A stretch of 64,000 nucleotides of DNA from positions 8,568,534-8,632,533 of the forward strand of contig NC_067119.1 in assembly GCF_021347895.1 (NCBI RefSeq). The letters are read 5' to 3'. The first letter of the stretch is position 1, and each line of letters starts with the position of its first letter. This stretch comes from Acanthochromis polyacanthus (lineage: Eukaryota; Chordata; Actinopteri; Pomacentridae). A model generated the notes under the pieces. That model was given only the letters and a program-made list of their open reading frames with translations. It was not told the origin of the DNA and did not search any database. Below are positions 1 through 10,611 of this stretch, piece after piece. A program made the position numbers and the translations under genes.

Positions 1-1567
1 GAGGTGAAATCTGATTAGATAACCGTGACACTGGTAAAAAAAAAAAAAAAAAAAAAGTTCTTTGTTGTCTCTTTTAAAAACATTTTTCTTTACACCAGTG
101 TTCCTGAGGGTGTAAAATATCCCAGCAGACGTCTTTAAACATGACAAGAGTCTTCTAAGTTTATGGTCTGTTTAGCATATCGCAGTTGTAGTATCATGTT
201 CCTCATTGACTTAGATGTCAATATGTAAAGGGAAAAAAAATCCTCAATGAAACTTGGCATTATTTCCTAACATCCTTAGGGACACAGACCTACAAATTAT
301 ACTTTCTCAAACTTTCCTGAAGTGTTGCAAGCATCAGTCAACTATTGAATCACCTCCTTGAGACTCTCCTCTATATGGAAATGGGAGGAAAAAAATGCAA
401 ACGTCTCCCTGGTTAAAATCAATTATTCACAGTCATCTCCAGGGATGTGCAGGCCCTGGCAGTTTCCTCAGATGATTCAAAGTGTGCGTGCGTGTGTGTG
501 TGTTAAGCATGTGAAAGGTTCAAGCTAAACCCTTTAGCATAATGTGAGTAACATTCAAGGCGAGGAGTGTATCCGGGCAAGGCCTTCCTGCCACCGCCGT
601 CTCCTCCATGACTGAACCCCGCTGAGAGCACAGGCCTCTCAGACAGGTCTGCAGGAGCAGATAGGAAAAGGTTACAGTGTCTCTTTAGTGTAGAGTCTCC
701 CACTGCTGAGAAGTTGTGAATGTTTTATAAAGAATGGGACTGCACTGTTCCTTTACGTCCTTTTGTGACTGGAACTGTTCCCACTCCTTTTTTGTGTGCT
801 ACATGCACACATCTGGAATTGCTAACACATTCCCAACACTATTTCAGCACAACAGCTTTCAATTTTCAGTATATTTAGTGTTGAATTTAAGATCTAATTT
901 CATTATTTCTCCATTTGTACAACTTTTCGCCCTGCTGATACTCATGTCATTGGAAGGAATACATTTTCATCTCCTTTTATTGCATTAGTTTCCACTGCCT
1001 AATCAAAAACTAAACATTTATGTCAGGAGATGTGTTCAGAATTACAATGAGGCAAAGCAGCGGCATGAGAAAATGCTTCAAATAGCATCTGTTTACAGAT
1101 ACTTGGGGGGACCGTCCTTGACAGTGTTTTCACGTCTTTATTTGTCAGACATGCCCTTGGGATGAATTTCAGGTTCATGAGATTCAACATAAATCATGTC
1201 TCGCAAATGATGAGTTAATATACAGCCAACAAAACAGCTTGAATAAATATCTTTAGAGGTGGATTTTATGTCATAATCAAAAGGTAATGATTTATGCAGC
1301 TGCCAATCACCCTGTTTAAATCAATTACAGTTTATTTTGTTGTTATTCATTCATTGGCTTCACTTTCAGAGCCAACAAATGCCTCAGCCAAGTGTTAACT
1401 AGTCATGCACAACTCCCTCTAAGTTACCAAGTCCAGCTTCCATCTCCACACTTCCTGGATGAGCTGTCTAGAACAAAACAGCATCTAACTGGAAGCTGTG
1501 GTAATTGATTTTTTTGACACCACAGGAGGTGGAGAAGATGACAAATGAAGCCGTTGGTGTGATGCAG
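1..1567. other. Non-coding stretch with simple repeats
   Basis: I see no gene here. A run of A lies at about 36-56 and a short GT/GC-GT microsatellite at about 482-502. The rest is A+T-rich unique sequence. The short open frames on both strands show no codon structure, no recognisable motif and no good splice borders, so I treat them as chance. Confidence 0.6.
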
Positions 1568-1797
1568 TACTTGGCTCCCGGCAAGAAGATTCTGGATTCA
1601 ACGGGACTTTTCTGTGTTAAGTTTACGCATTCACCTTGTGCATGTGTAGGTTTTCTCTGGATGTTCAAGTTCTCCCACTGCATGCAAGTTAATTTTGTGT
1701 CTCTCTGTGTTAGTGCCTTGATTGGCCAGCGACTTGTTCAGGAAGTACCTGCCTTTTTTCTAGTGTTAGCCAGGATGAGCTCCAGCTTGCAAATGAG
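1568..1797 (+). repeat. Diverged teleost tRNA-like SINE copy
   Basis: The order of short blocks follows the abundant teleost SINE that recurs in this window. A GCAAGAAGATTCTGGATTCA block (a decayed RNA polymerase III B-box region) is followed by TTTCTGTGT, then TGTGCATGTGTAGGTTTTCT. Next comes the GCGACTTGTTCAGG block, and last the GGATGAGCTCCAGC block. The copy is heavily mutated but nearly full length, in plus orientation. It overlaps an exon-like open frame starting near 1528, which is therefore best explained as SINE sequence. No target duplication was identified. Confidence 0.7.
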
Positions 1798-2901
1798 TAA
1801 GAAAGGTTGCATAGCATCAACATACTACTGAGTGACTTGTGCTTCAGATTAGATAGAAAGATGTTATTAAAGTCCCCCAGGAGCTTGAATGGCATGATAT
1901 TTTTCTAAAATTGGCAAAACTTTATCACTTGTCATAGCAAACAACTGCAAAAAGAGAAAAATCATCAGATTTTCAACTTTTCAACTGATCTTGAACTAAT
2001 CACGCTTGAGGTTTTTTTTTTGTTGGTATTTTTGTCAGGAAAAACTGTCAAATGTGAACTTCAAATCTGGATGTTTAAACAAAACGTTTTTTCTCTACAT
2101 GTCTCATTAAATAATTTACAGTAAATCCAAATAAACCATTTGCAGTTATGGATTACAAACAAGAAATTGTGCACTCCTTCTTGAAACTGTGAAGCCATTG
2201 CTGATTCAGCTGCACCCAACTGTATTAAAAGCAGTTTGTGCATTTATGCTATATCCTTGATATTCAAAAGGTTTGTCCACACAACAGCCATGTGACAAAA
2301 ATTCAGGAATTCTGGGAATTTTGGGCTGATGTTATGACCCAGCTGTCTTGGGTAGCCGGACGGCAACAAAAGAAAGTAAAACAAAGCTGAACTGCAGAGT
2401 GATTGGCTGGAATTTATCTTCAAATAAGTGTGTTCACAATAAACTACAAAAAGTAAGGTGGTTTAATGCAAGCGATGCTACTGAAATAAAAGTAATAAAC
2501 ACAACCAAAAGCGACTTTCTCTATGAAGTTGATATTACAAACAGGGAGGAAACAAAAGACAACAGATACAAAGAAAACTCTAAACCAAACTACAAGGCAG
2601 CAGTGCCCCTAACCAAAAACTAACGAAGAACTCGCTCATGGTATTTTTCTCAAGTCACAGATCTCTAACTAGCTTCTATGCACACTAGCCACAAGCGCAA
2701 ATATTCACAAATGTTCGCAGGAAGCTCAACCTTTCCAAATATAAACTGCTGTCAAAATCTGCATGAATGAACCTTCTGATGTCCAACTGGCACATGAACT
2801 GGAGGAATTCATTTTTCCTGGACCAATCTATCTTCAGCTCTTTGGGCTGTAGGTGGGGCAAAATCATGGAGGGACGGATGAAGATGTTTGACAGGCAGCC
2901 T
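1798..2901. other. Non-coding stretch, nothing recognised
   Basis: This is A+T-rich sequence with short homopolymer runs (for example T at about 2012-2020). A 91-codon open frame at 2348-2623 on the plus strand is rich in Lys, Asn and Thr, as expected from A-rich DNA. It has no recognisable motif. I do not call a gene. Confidence 0.55.
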
Positions 2902-2909
2902 CATAGCTG

Positions 2910-3036
2910 TAGGGCTGCAACTAACGAAGCGTCGAGTAATCGGACAGCAATTTCTGTTGTACTGCGCGCTCACTTCCGCTTTTGATGACGTATCGTGCTG
3001 AGACGATTACTCGATGCTTCGTTAGTTGCAGCCCTA
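2910..3036. mobile_element. hAT-type MITE, 127 bp, with perfect 8-bp target duplication
   Basis: The element begins TAGGGCTGCAACTAACGAAG and ends with its near-perfect inverted complement, giving terminal inverted repeats of about 32 bp with roughly one mismatch. It is flanked by CATAGCTG at 2902-2909 and 3037-3044, a perfect 8-bp target-site duplication. Eight-base duplications and a terminus close to CAGGGCTGCAAC are typical of hAT elements. The interior of about 60 bp has no coding capacity, so it must have been moved by a transposase supplied elsewhere. The perfect flanks and well-preserved termini suggest a comparatively young insertion. It contains several CpGs, unlike its surroundings. 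Confidence 0.92.
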
Positions 3037-3149
3037 CATAGCTGTTCATGATACAAATCATAAGAGGAGGACAAGCGCAGTGGCCAGGGCCGTAACAGCT
3101 GAACTGTGCAAAAGTGGGACTTTGTACGTTCTTATGCCTCCATGAATTT

Positions 3150-3285
3150 TCTCCACATCCTTCGGCTTCCTCACACAGCCCAAAGACATGCTTTGTTGGC
3201 TAATTGGTGGTTATAAATAGACCACAGGTGTGAGTGTGCATGCAACCATCTACTGATAAAGCAGGTGTAGAAAACGGAAGGGCAG
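3150..3285 (+). repeat. Internally deleted SINE fragment
   Basis: The blocks TTTTCTCCACATCCTTCGGC, CCAAAGACATGCTTTGTTGG, TAATTGGTGGTTATAAAT and AGGTGTGAGTGTG match the body of a SINE relative that is common in teleosts. A GATAAAGCAGGTGTAGAAAA block then matches the very 3' end, with the section between deleted. Orientation is plus. The copy is old and carries no visible target duplication. Confidence 0.6.
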
Positions 3286-4499
3286 AACAGGGTTGAACTG
3301 CAGGCTGTGTACACACAAAGTAGATCAGAGGCAAATATCAAATTCAAAATGTAAGTAGTAAAATATAGTATGTACAACCTGTCTCTTTTTATAATATTAG
3401 CAACAGCCTTGGAAAATTTTTAAAATTATTTCCAGGTGTAATTATATTTTTTGGAAAATGATTAATCAAAGAGGTTTAATGTCTTCTTGCTATGACTTCT
3501 ATCAATATCATTTTCTTATGCTACACAAAATGGATTTTTGGGTTCCTCTGTACTTTTAGCCATTGTTGTGCTGTTTCCATAGAAGTGCAGGACTTTATAT
3601 TACAGTGAAAATGAGTCCACAGAAAAATGTAACCAAAAAAAATTGGAGTTCAGAGGGTTAAAATGCCGTTGATGGATTCACACAAAGTAAGAAAGAAAGC
3701 ATACATTTCCTCTCACGAACTCATCTTCAGGCCAGAAACACAGGGTCAAAGAGACATGTAGACTAATAATATTCAATATTATATCATTGCGCTGTGGGAA
3801 TAGTTGCATATTGCTTCTATGTAAAAAGTTTGGGCTGTTGTGGTTTGCTGAGAGCTCTTGATTTAATAAGAAACTCCTCATCAGGTCCCCATGCCGTTCT
3901 CTCAATCAGACCGGCCCCTGTGCTTCACTCCCATTCAGAATCACATTATTCGTGTATTTACAGTGCGGGCTGAGGTTGATCACAGCAGTCAATAAGACCC
4001 GACAGCCGCACACTTTCATTTGTGTTTGTTGTGCTGTCAACAGCTCCATTCCACTCCACCGCACCGTGCACAGTGCGTCCTCCTGAATACCAAATGAGTG
4101 ACGCTCCGTCTCCGGCTTCCCATGTCAGCATCTTAACGGTGCATTACTACATTGAGGTATGGCCCTGGCAATAAATCTGAAGAAAAGTGGAAGTGAACAC
4201 CCGGCCCGCCATGCATTCTTCTATAACAGCCCCTCTTTGCATTGCCCCACCACCACCACCACCTGTGTTCGCCCTGTGAGGTGGAACCAGCAGACTGTGA
4301 CAAAAGAAATGGGAAAGAGCTGTAGGAATTGGTGGTTCTGCTTCATATTATATTAGCATGCAGTCCACCCACTTTGTTGTGAAACAGCAGGAAGCTCATG
4401 CAATGACTTAACAGCAATATTTATGTTTAAGCGTGTGCTTTTTCCTCATTAAATGCAATTTTTCCCAGAATTATTTGATAAATTTTTATGAGGAATGTG
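3286..4499. other. Non-coding stretch with a short CCA-type microsatellite
   Basis: I see no gene. A CCACCACCACC run lies at about 4249-4265. The block at about 3900-4140 has a more balanced base composition than its neighbours and no repeat that I recognise. That is all that can be said without comparison to other species. Confidence 0.5.
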
Positions 4500-7045
4500 G
4501 AAAAAGTCTGTCACTTTAAACATATGAGTAATTAAACTGTCAGTTTTATGTTTCTAATACATGTATGAAGAAATTGCTGTACTTGTGGCTGTAAGTAATG
4601 CAAAGGTTAAAATAAATTTGCAAAAATGAATAAATTCTTACATTGCAATACACACTGTAAATCTCTGGTTAAACTACTTTCGAGTTCTGCACTACCGTCC
4701 CGATACATTACAAAAATATTCAGTTAAAAATGTAAATAAGACACATAACTCATTTATGTCTTTAACATTCAAAAAAAATTGTTATAGGACAGTAAAAGTA
4801 TACAGCAGGGAGCAAAAATGTTTTGTTTTTATTATACTAATGTGGCTTTAGAATTGTGATTTAGATCACAAAACACTTCTAAAGTGCAAAAAATGTGCAA
4901 AAAAATCCAAATATGTTTCTACAGAATGAAAAGAATATCAGTTAAAGGTCCCATTCTGAGTCCCTTTTCAGGAAATTATCCAAAGACCTCAGAATGTCCA
5001 CAAAGATAATTGTTTTTATTGATTATATAATCAGATTAGCCCTGTTCTTAATGCCATGTTTCAGTATCTCTAGCTTTAAATGTGTGTCTGCAGCCCACGC
5101 CCCCTTCAGGAAGAAGACTCTCTCTGCATTTGAGTCAGTTTCGAAGCAAGAACATACTTCATTATTTGTTTCATTTTTCTAGAATGAGATCATTTCTGCA
5201 ACTGTGGCTGTAACTAACGCAAAGTCAGGAATACATTTGCAAAAACAAGAGTAATATTGCACAGATACTTCATTTTTATCATGGTTGCATAACTGTTTGG
5301 GTCACTTAAGTAATACATTTTTTTTGTTTTATTTTTCTAGTATGGAATAATTTCTGTATCTGTGGCTGTAAATGATGTCAAAATAGGAATAAATCTGTAA
5401 AAAGAAGTGTAATTTTTATTATTTTTTTTTGTAAAACATTCAGAAATTACATGTTGCATTGCAATCCTGCAATAACAGCTTGGTTAAATTACTATACAGT
5501 CCTGCATTCCCGACTGCATACATTATAAAAATACTATATTTAAAATATAAATGAGACACATGGCTCATTTAATGCCTTTCACATTCAAATATGTTTCTAC
5601 AGAATGAAATGAATGCCACTATTCAGCCCCTTTTTTGCAAATTAATGAAAGTCTCACATGTCCCCAGAATGTATCTTTCAAGTTTTTAGCTCAAAATACT
5701 GCAAAAATGGTTCAATTTATGATGACTGCATAACTGTATTAGTTATTCTAAATATCCGAGAGGTTAAACTGTTAATTTTATTTTTCTAGTATGAATTAAT
5801 TGTTGCATCAGTGGCTGTAAGTAATGTAAAGCTTGGAATAAATTTGCTAAAAGAAGCATAAATTCTTCTCTATTTTTGTTAAACACTCAGAAATAATATG
5901 CTGCATTGTAACTCTGCAATAATAGCTCTGGTTAAATTACCCCACAGTCCTGCATTCCTGCCTGCATACATTATAAAAATATTCGATTTAAAATGTAAAT
6001 GAGAAACATAACTCACTTAATGTCTTTCAAATTCAAAAAGGCATGAGTAATATTCAGCGGCCCTAATTCTCATGAGGACTCATCTACAGCGGCCTTTCTA
6101 TTTTTAGCCCTCCTGAATTAGCTTTGACTGAAAGGTGCAAAGGTGAAATCGCTCTTCACTCCAAAGGTTTGCGAGGTCAGAGGTGCAGTCGGGGGGAAAG
6201 CAGCAGCTGCCAGTCTGTTTCCCCCGATACCCGTGAAGGGCATCCCGGTGTCCTTCTTGTGAGTGGATGTGTTTGCTGGTGGGCGAGCTGGAGGCGACGG
6301 CAGAAGGTAAGACGAACGGACGGAAGCAACAATTCCTGCCACTCAGACGCCCCCCACACGTCTGACAGATGGACTCTTAACAAAGCAGCCGCTCAATGGA
6401 GCCACTCAGCGGGTCCCGTCTATCAATCCGACCCTCCTCCCTTCCCCCAAATCTTCACCTCACAACAGCATTTCTTCCAGGTAACAGCTTGCGGTCGATA
6501 ACCCGCCCATTGTGAAAGACTCCATTTGCCTGTGACACTCTGACTACGTGTTCACAGCCAAGTATCGACACAGATGGACCCAGAGTTATTTCCTCTTCCA
6601 CTGCTTGCAGCACGCTCAATCTGTGCTGGACGGCGACATGTTGTATAACCGCAACACAGTTGGCAACGCAGAAGGCTCTGAAATCATTCATTACATCAGT
6701 GTCATGAATTCAAAAAGTGATTTTTTTTTTCATCGCTTGCGCTGGGAGAAATGTTTTTTGATGTTGAATTTGTTATAGGGCAGTGAGAGTATACAGCAGG
6801 GAGCTAAACTGTTTGTTTTTCTTACTGACGTTGTTTCAGGATCGTGACTTGGATCATAAAACTTCAAATAATCCAAAGCTAGAGGTCTTATATTGTGCTG
6901 CTTTTCCCTAAATTAATGAAAGTCCCACATACCAGAAAGTCTTTTTTATTGTTTCAGCTTAAAATACTGCAAAAATGGTTCATTTTACTGTGATTTCAAA
7001 ACTGTTTTTGTCCTGTCCTAGCCCTGTTTCAGTGTCTGCAGCTTT
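4500..7045. repeat. Decayed local tandem duplication block
   Basis: Several landmarks recur in the same order. GTGGCTGTAA followed by TAATG-like sequence occurs near 4584, 5205, 5363 and 5812. GGTTAAATTAC-like sequence occurs near 4667, 5482 and 5931. TATACAGCAGGGAGC occurs near 4799 and 6791, and CTGCAAAAATGGTTCA near 5700 and 6968. This indicates four or five diverged copies of a unit of roughly 450-650 bp, some truncated. The run is interrupted at about 6040-6770 by a GC-richer unique island. The unit is non-coding, and I do not recognise it as a known transposon. Segmental tandem duplication is the simplest reading. Confidence 0.7.
6040..6770. other. GC-richer unique island inside the repeat block; possible regulatory or exonic sequence
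   Basis: This segment differs in composition from the surrounding A+T-rich repeats, with CpGs and purine runs. It holds a strong splice-donor-like CAGAAG/GTAAGA at 6301-6312, and an acceptor-like pyrimidine stretch ending TTTCTTCCAG just before 6482. Open frames cross it on both strands (for example 125 codons, plus, 6124-6501), but no motif is recognisable and the frames overlap one another. It could be a non-coding RNA exon, a conserved enhancer or chance. Confidence 0.25.
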
Positions 7046-7071
7046 AGATAGACAGATAGACAGATAGATAC
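7046..7071 (+). repeat. GATA/GACA-type microsatellite
   Basis: A short run of AGATAGACAGATAGACAGAT type sequence, directly at the right edge of the decayed tandem block. It is a simple tetranucleotide repeat of about six units. Confidence 0.8.
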
Positions 7072-7083
7072 TTCACAAATATT

Positions 7084-7206
7084 CTCCCTGTGCATGTGTA
7101 GGTTTTCTCGGGGTTCTCCAACTTCTTCTTACAGTCCAACAACATGCTCAGGGTAATTGGTAACTCTAGGTTGTCTAATTGAGTGTGATTGTTTGTCTCT
7201 ATGTAA
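7084..7206 (+). repeat. SINE fragment
   Basis: CCCTGTGCATGTGTAGGTTT, then TTCTTCTTACAGTCCAACAACATGC, a TAATTGGTAACTCTA block and GAGTGTGATTGTTTGTCTCT follow the order of the teleost tRNA-like SINE body. Both the tRNA-like head and the 3' ATGG tail are missing. Orientation is plus. Confidence 0.7.
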
Positions 7207-7261
7207 GATCCACCAAGCATCATCAACAATGAAACAGAACCAGGACAGGGTTTTGTTTATT

Positions 7262-8395
7262 TCTCCACCTAATTCAATTCAATTCAATTTTATTTATATA
7301 GCGTCAATTACAGTCAAATCGTCTCAAGACGCTTTACAGAACCCATATGCCTGACCCCCAGAGCAAGCCCAAAGGCGACAGTGGCAAGGAAAAACACCCT
7401 TTTAACAGGGAAGAAACCTCGAGCAGAACCCGGCTCTAAATAGGGGGGACCCATCTGCCTGCTGGCCGGGCGGGTTGAGAAGGACAGAAGAGGGCAAGGG
7501 GGAGGGATGGGAGAAGAGGGAGGGGTGAGAAAGCAAGGAAAACACAACACACATTTGAATACATGCATGACAGGATATGTGACACAGACAAAGTATAAGC
7601 TAACATTGAAAACTGACTCATAGTTTACTCTTATGATGTACGGCTCTGACATTAAACATACTCCTTATATAGCTAGCAGTAAAATTCAAACAGTATGTAA
7701 GTTAGCATAACAGTATATTGAAGGCGATGCAGAGTTGACTCGTGGAAAAAGGGAATTGGAAGCAGAGGGCTGGTGGAAGGTCAGTAGCAGCATCCCACAG
7801 TGGACATGGTGGAGACTGGACCAGCTGGTGGAACATCGACCGCAGATCTGAAGCATCCAGCTCTGGGACCAGGGACACTCGGAGAAATAGCACAGGGGGA
7901 AACAGAGTGAATGTACTGCAATAACGGTATACATATTAAATGTAAAGGTAGATAGAGAAGGGCTCAGTGCGTCAAGAAAAGTCCCCCAGCAGCCTAGGCC
8001 TATAGCAGCATGACTAGGGGCAGAACGAAGGGACGTCCAAGAGGGGGTCAGCTGTACAATGAAGACACAAGCCGAACCTCTGTGGGTCACCCAGTCAGCC
8101 CCAACTATAAGATTTGTCAAAAAGGAACGCTTTAAGCCTGGTCTTAAAAATAGAGAGGGTGTCTGCCTCCCGAACCCAAACTGGGAGCAGGTTCCACAGG
8201 AGAGGCGCCTGATAACTGAAGGCTCTGCCTCCCATTCTACTTTAAGAAATTCTAGGAACAACAAGTAAGCCTGCAGTTTGAGAGCGAAGAGTTCTACTAG
8301 GATAATAAGGTACTATCAGATCTTTAAGATATGATGGAGATTGGTTATTAAGAGCTTTACCTAAGCTCTGGAGTCCTAGCACCCCAGCAGCCACA
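7262..8395 (-). mobile_element. L2-like LINE, 5'-truncated 3' end with 3' untranslated region
   Basis: Read on the minus strand, this is the carboxy-terminal end of an L2-type reverse-transcriptase polyprotein. Recognisable pieces are KALNNQSPSYLKDLIV, TLRSQTAGLLVVPR, FSYQAPLLWNLLP and TLSIFKTRLKAFLFDKSYSWG, followed by a stop near 8090. A long 3' untranslated region follows, and the element ends in repeats of ATTGAATTGAATT at about 7262-7295, a usual teleost LINE tail. An internal stop and a frame slip after LLVVPR show that the copy is dead. The 5' end is truncated at about 8395, as target-primed reverse transcription commonly leaves it. Longer open frames overlapping here in other frames are shadows. 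Confidence 0.85.
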
Positions 8396-8830
8396 GGATG
8401 GAGATGGGCTCTCCTTTTGATCAGCGAAGCAAGAGTGACACCGAGATACCATGCCAGATGTGGGACATGTCTGGCATGGATGTGGGAAGAACCAAGTCAG
8501 CAGGAAGTGATGCTGAGAGCTGACTTTAAAGGATTCCCCCCAATACAGACCTCCAAGATGTGTATTGAACCTGTCTTAGCAAGAGACTGGCTCAAAAACC
8601 CCAAGCACCATCAAGCCTCAAAGGAACCAAATTGAGGGCAATAAAATTCTGACTGATTCCTGAACCACAGAAGAGAGGAAGCTCAGAAACCCGGAGGATC
8701 ACTTCAAAGACATTCCATTCACAGACAAAGGAACTCTGAACTCACCTCAAAGCTAACAAAGACAATCATCTCCCAATTCTGGACAAAACTCCTTTTATGT
8801 ACATCCACTTCACCAAACAAGTGAACTTTT
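8396..8830. other. Non-coding stretch with a perfect 10-bp hairpin
   Basis: CCATGCCAGA at 8449-8458 and TCTGGCATGG at 8470-8479 form a perfect inverted repeat around an 11-bp loop. The loop and right arm contain GGACATGTCT, which fits a p53-type half-site consensus. No gene is seen. This is probably old repeat-derived sequence at the broken 5' edge of the LINE. Confidence 0.4.
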
Positions 8831-9780
8831 CAATGACTGTGTGATAAACCTACCTCCTACCTTACTTTTAATATTTTACTCCTCCTGATTAGTATCAATG
8901 TCATAATTTTAACTTGTCTGCCGATCACATATGAGCATGTTTGGTATCATTTTAATCAGCTATCTATCAGTAATGCTCCTAGATAAACCATGTTCACCAA
9001 ATTTCAATATTTTGGAAAGTTACAGAAATTACCTGAAAATGTAACTCTGTGGGACATCTGGACCTCAGCCTTCCCTGACAGGGGATGTACCAGACCCCTG
9101 CCGAGTTAATGATATGCAAAGGCACGCTTTAAAAGACCACATCTGAAACCACCATTTTGAGTCCTCTTGATAGCACCACTCTGAGTTCTTTTGAGTCTAT
9201 TTGAGTTCTCCTGAGTTCTCCTGAATTTTGAAGTCGACTTGCCATCTATCACTCTGAGACTCCACTCTGTCCACTGTTGTTCCGACCCGCTTCCACAGGC
9301 CGACCGAACCGCACGCATCATCGTCACCTTCATCATCATCGTCACGGGCACGCAAGTACCTTTCAATCACTGAATACTTGGTGCATTCCTTAAATTCTCT
9401 AAATCCATTCATTTGGCAAATTTTCACATTGGCATTTCCTAAAAGTTACAGCTGCTTTCAGGTGTGGTCTTCTAATTCCTTCCTCCCAGAGCGCCATATT
9501 ATAAAGTAATATTCTCCCAATATTGCGTCGTAATATTGTACTCTGTTCCTTTCCTTCCCCGTCATTCACATTCTGCTTATTGTTTGTTTTGTGTTAGTGT
9601 TTTCTGCTTGTTGTGTTTGCTGTGCTCTTAGTTGACAGACGTCATTAATCATAGTTAGTTGTTGTTGTCTTGTTGTTGTTGTTAGTAAATAAATGTTTAG
9701 TAACTAAATCCAGTTGACTCAATTGTTTATTGTTCACATCTTGGTCCCTAACTTGTATTTGATTCCAGCTACTGAAATTC
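8831..9780 (+). mobile_element. Possible decayed LTR-like element (uncertain)
   Basis: The arrangement is suggestive of a long terminal repeat. There is a TTTAAAAG-like box near 9128, a middle with repeated GAGTTCTC/GAGTTCTTTT motifs, CpG-containing segments and a TTG/GTT-rich stretch at about 9655-9690. An AATAAATG polyadenylation-like signal lies near 9689, and pyrimidine-rich sequence follows. I cannot find matched TG/CA ends or a target duplication, and there is no internal coding region. It may simply be unique sequence. The call rests on layout alone. Confidence 0.22.
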
Positions 9781-10049
9781 TACTCACAATCATTATTGAG
9801 CTAAAATAATTCCCTTGATTACTTTATGAGGTTTTTCTTGTCTGCAGCAAGAGATGTTTCAGATGCTGCATTATTATTTTTAGGCTAACTCAAATATTTC
9901 GCTGGCCGAAAACTGGTTAGACTACTTAATAATTCTGCACAAAGTAATCTTAACCCCAGTTACAGAAACATTATTATAATCTTATGATTATAATTGGTGG
10001 AGAAAACCCTTACAAACATATATCAAAACATATATCCAGAAATCCTACA

Positions 10050-10181
10050 TCTATGTGTAGCCCTGTGATAGACTAGTGACCTCTCCAAGTGTCTCCTGCC
10101 TTCACCCTTAGTCAGCTAGGACAGACTCCAGCCACCCCGCAACCCTAATGAGGATTAAGCGGTGTTTAGATAATGGATAGA
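10050..10181 (+). repeat. SINE 3' fragment
   Basis: The blocks TGTGTAGCCCTGTGATAGAC, TGACCTCTCCAAGTGTCTCC, AGTCAGCTAGGACAGACTCC and AGGATTAAGCGGTGTTTAGA are the 3' third of the tRNA-like SINE. They end at the TAATGGATAG remnant of the ATGG tail. Orientation is plus and the copy is moderately diverged. Confidence 0.85.
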
Positions 10182-10268
10182 ACCAGCTTTAGAAAGTAAA
10201 AAAACAAAAAACTTGTGGACTATGAGGCAGCTGCTCATTCTGAATGGCTCAACTGGAGGCAGGAACAT

Positions 10269-10598
10269 CCATCCATTCTCTATCCATCGCTTTGTCCTCA
10301 CTAGGGTTGTGGGGGGTGCTGGAGCCTATCCCAGCTGACTCGGGTGAAGGCTGGGGACACCCTGGACAGGTCACCAGTCTGTCTCAGGGCTACATATACA
10401 GACAAACAATCACACTCACATTCACACCTACGGGCAATTTAGAGTAATCAGTTAACCTCAGCATGTTTTTGGACTGTGGGAGGAAGCCGGAGAACCCAGA
10501 GAAAACCCACACATGCACAGGGAGAACATGCAAACTCCATGCAGAAAGATCCCAGGCCCAAGCTGGGATTTGAACCGGGGATCTTCTTGCTGCAAGGC
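10269..10598 (-). repeat. tRNA-like SINE, 330 bp, with perfect 13-bp target duplication
   Basis: The copy is in minus orientation. Its head, at the right end, contains GGTTCAAATCCC, which matches an RNA polymerase III B box. The body has the TGGAGTTTGCATGTTCTCCC, CTCCGGCTTCCTCCCACAGT, AATTGCCCGTAGGTGTGAAT and AGCTGGGATAGGCTCCAGCA-type blocks. The tail, at the left end, is GAATGGATGG. GAGGCAGGAACAT at 10256-10268 is repeated perfectly at 10599-10611. That 13-bp duplication is the signature of LINE-mediated target-primed insertion and fixes both borders. The first roughly 40 bases of the head, including the expected A box, are missing, so it is 5'-truncated. It is the best-preserved SINE in the window. 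Confidence 0.93.
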
Positions 10599-10611
10599 GA
10601 GGCAGGAACAT

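Noticed and set aside
1505..1831. Exon-like open frame beginning after a good acceptor (…ACACCACAG/GAGGTGGAG) near 1527.
   Set aside because: From about 1568 onward the sequence follows the block order of the teleost tRNA-like SINE, so most of the frame is repeat sequence read by chance.
7686..8264. 192-codon minus-strand open frame.
   Set aside because: It is an out-of-phase reading of the L2-like LINE; the true frame gives the reverse-transcriptase C-terminus.
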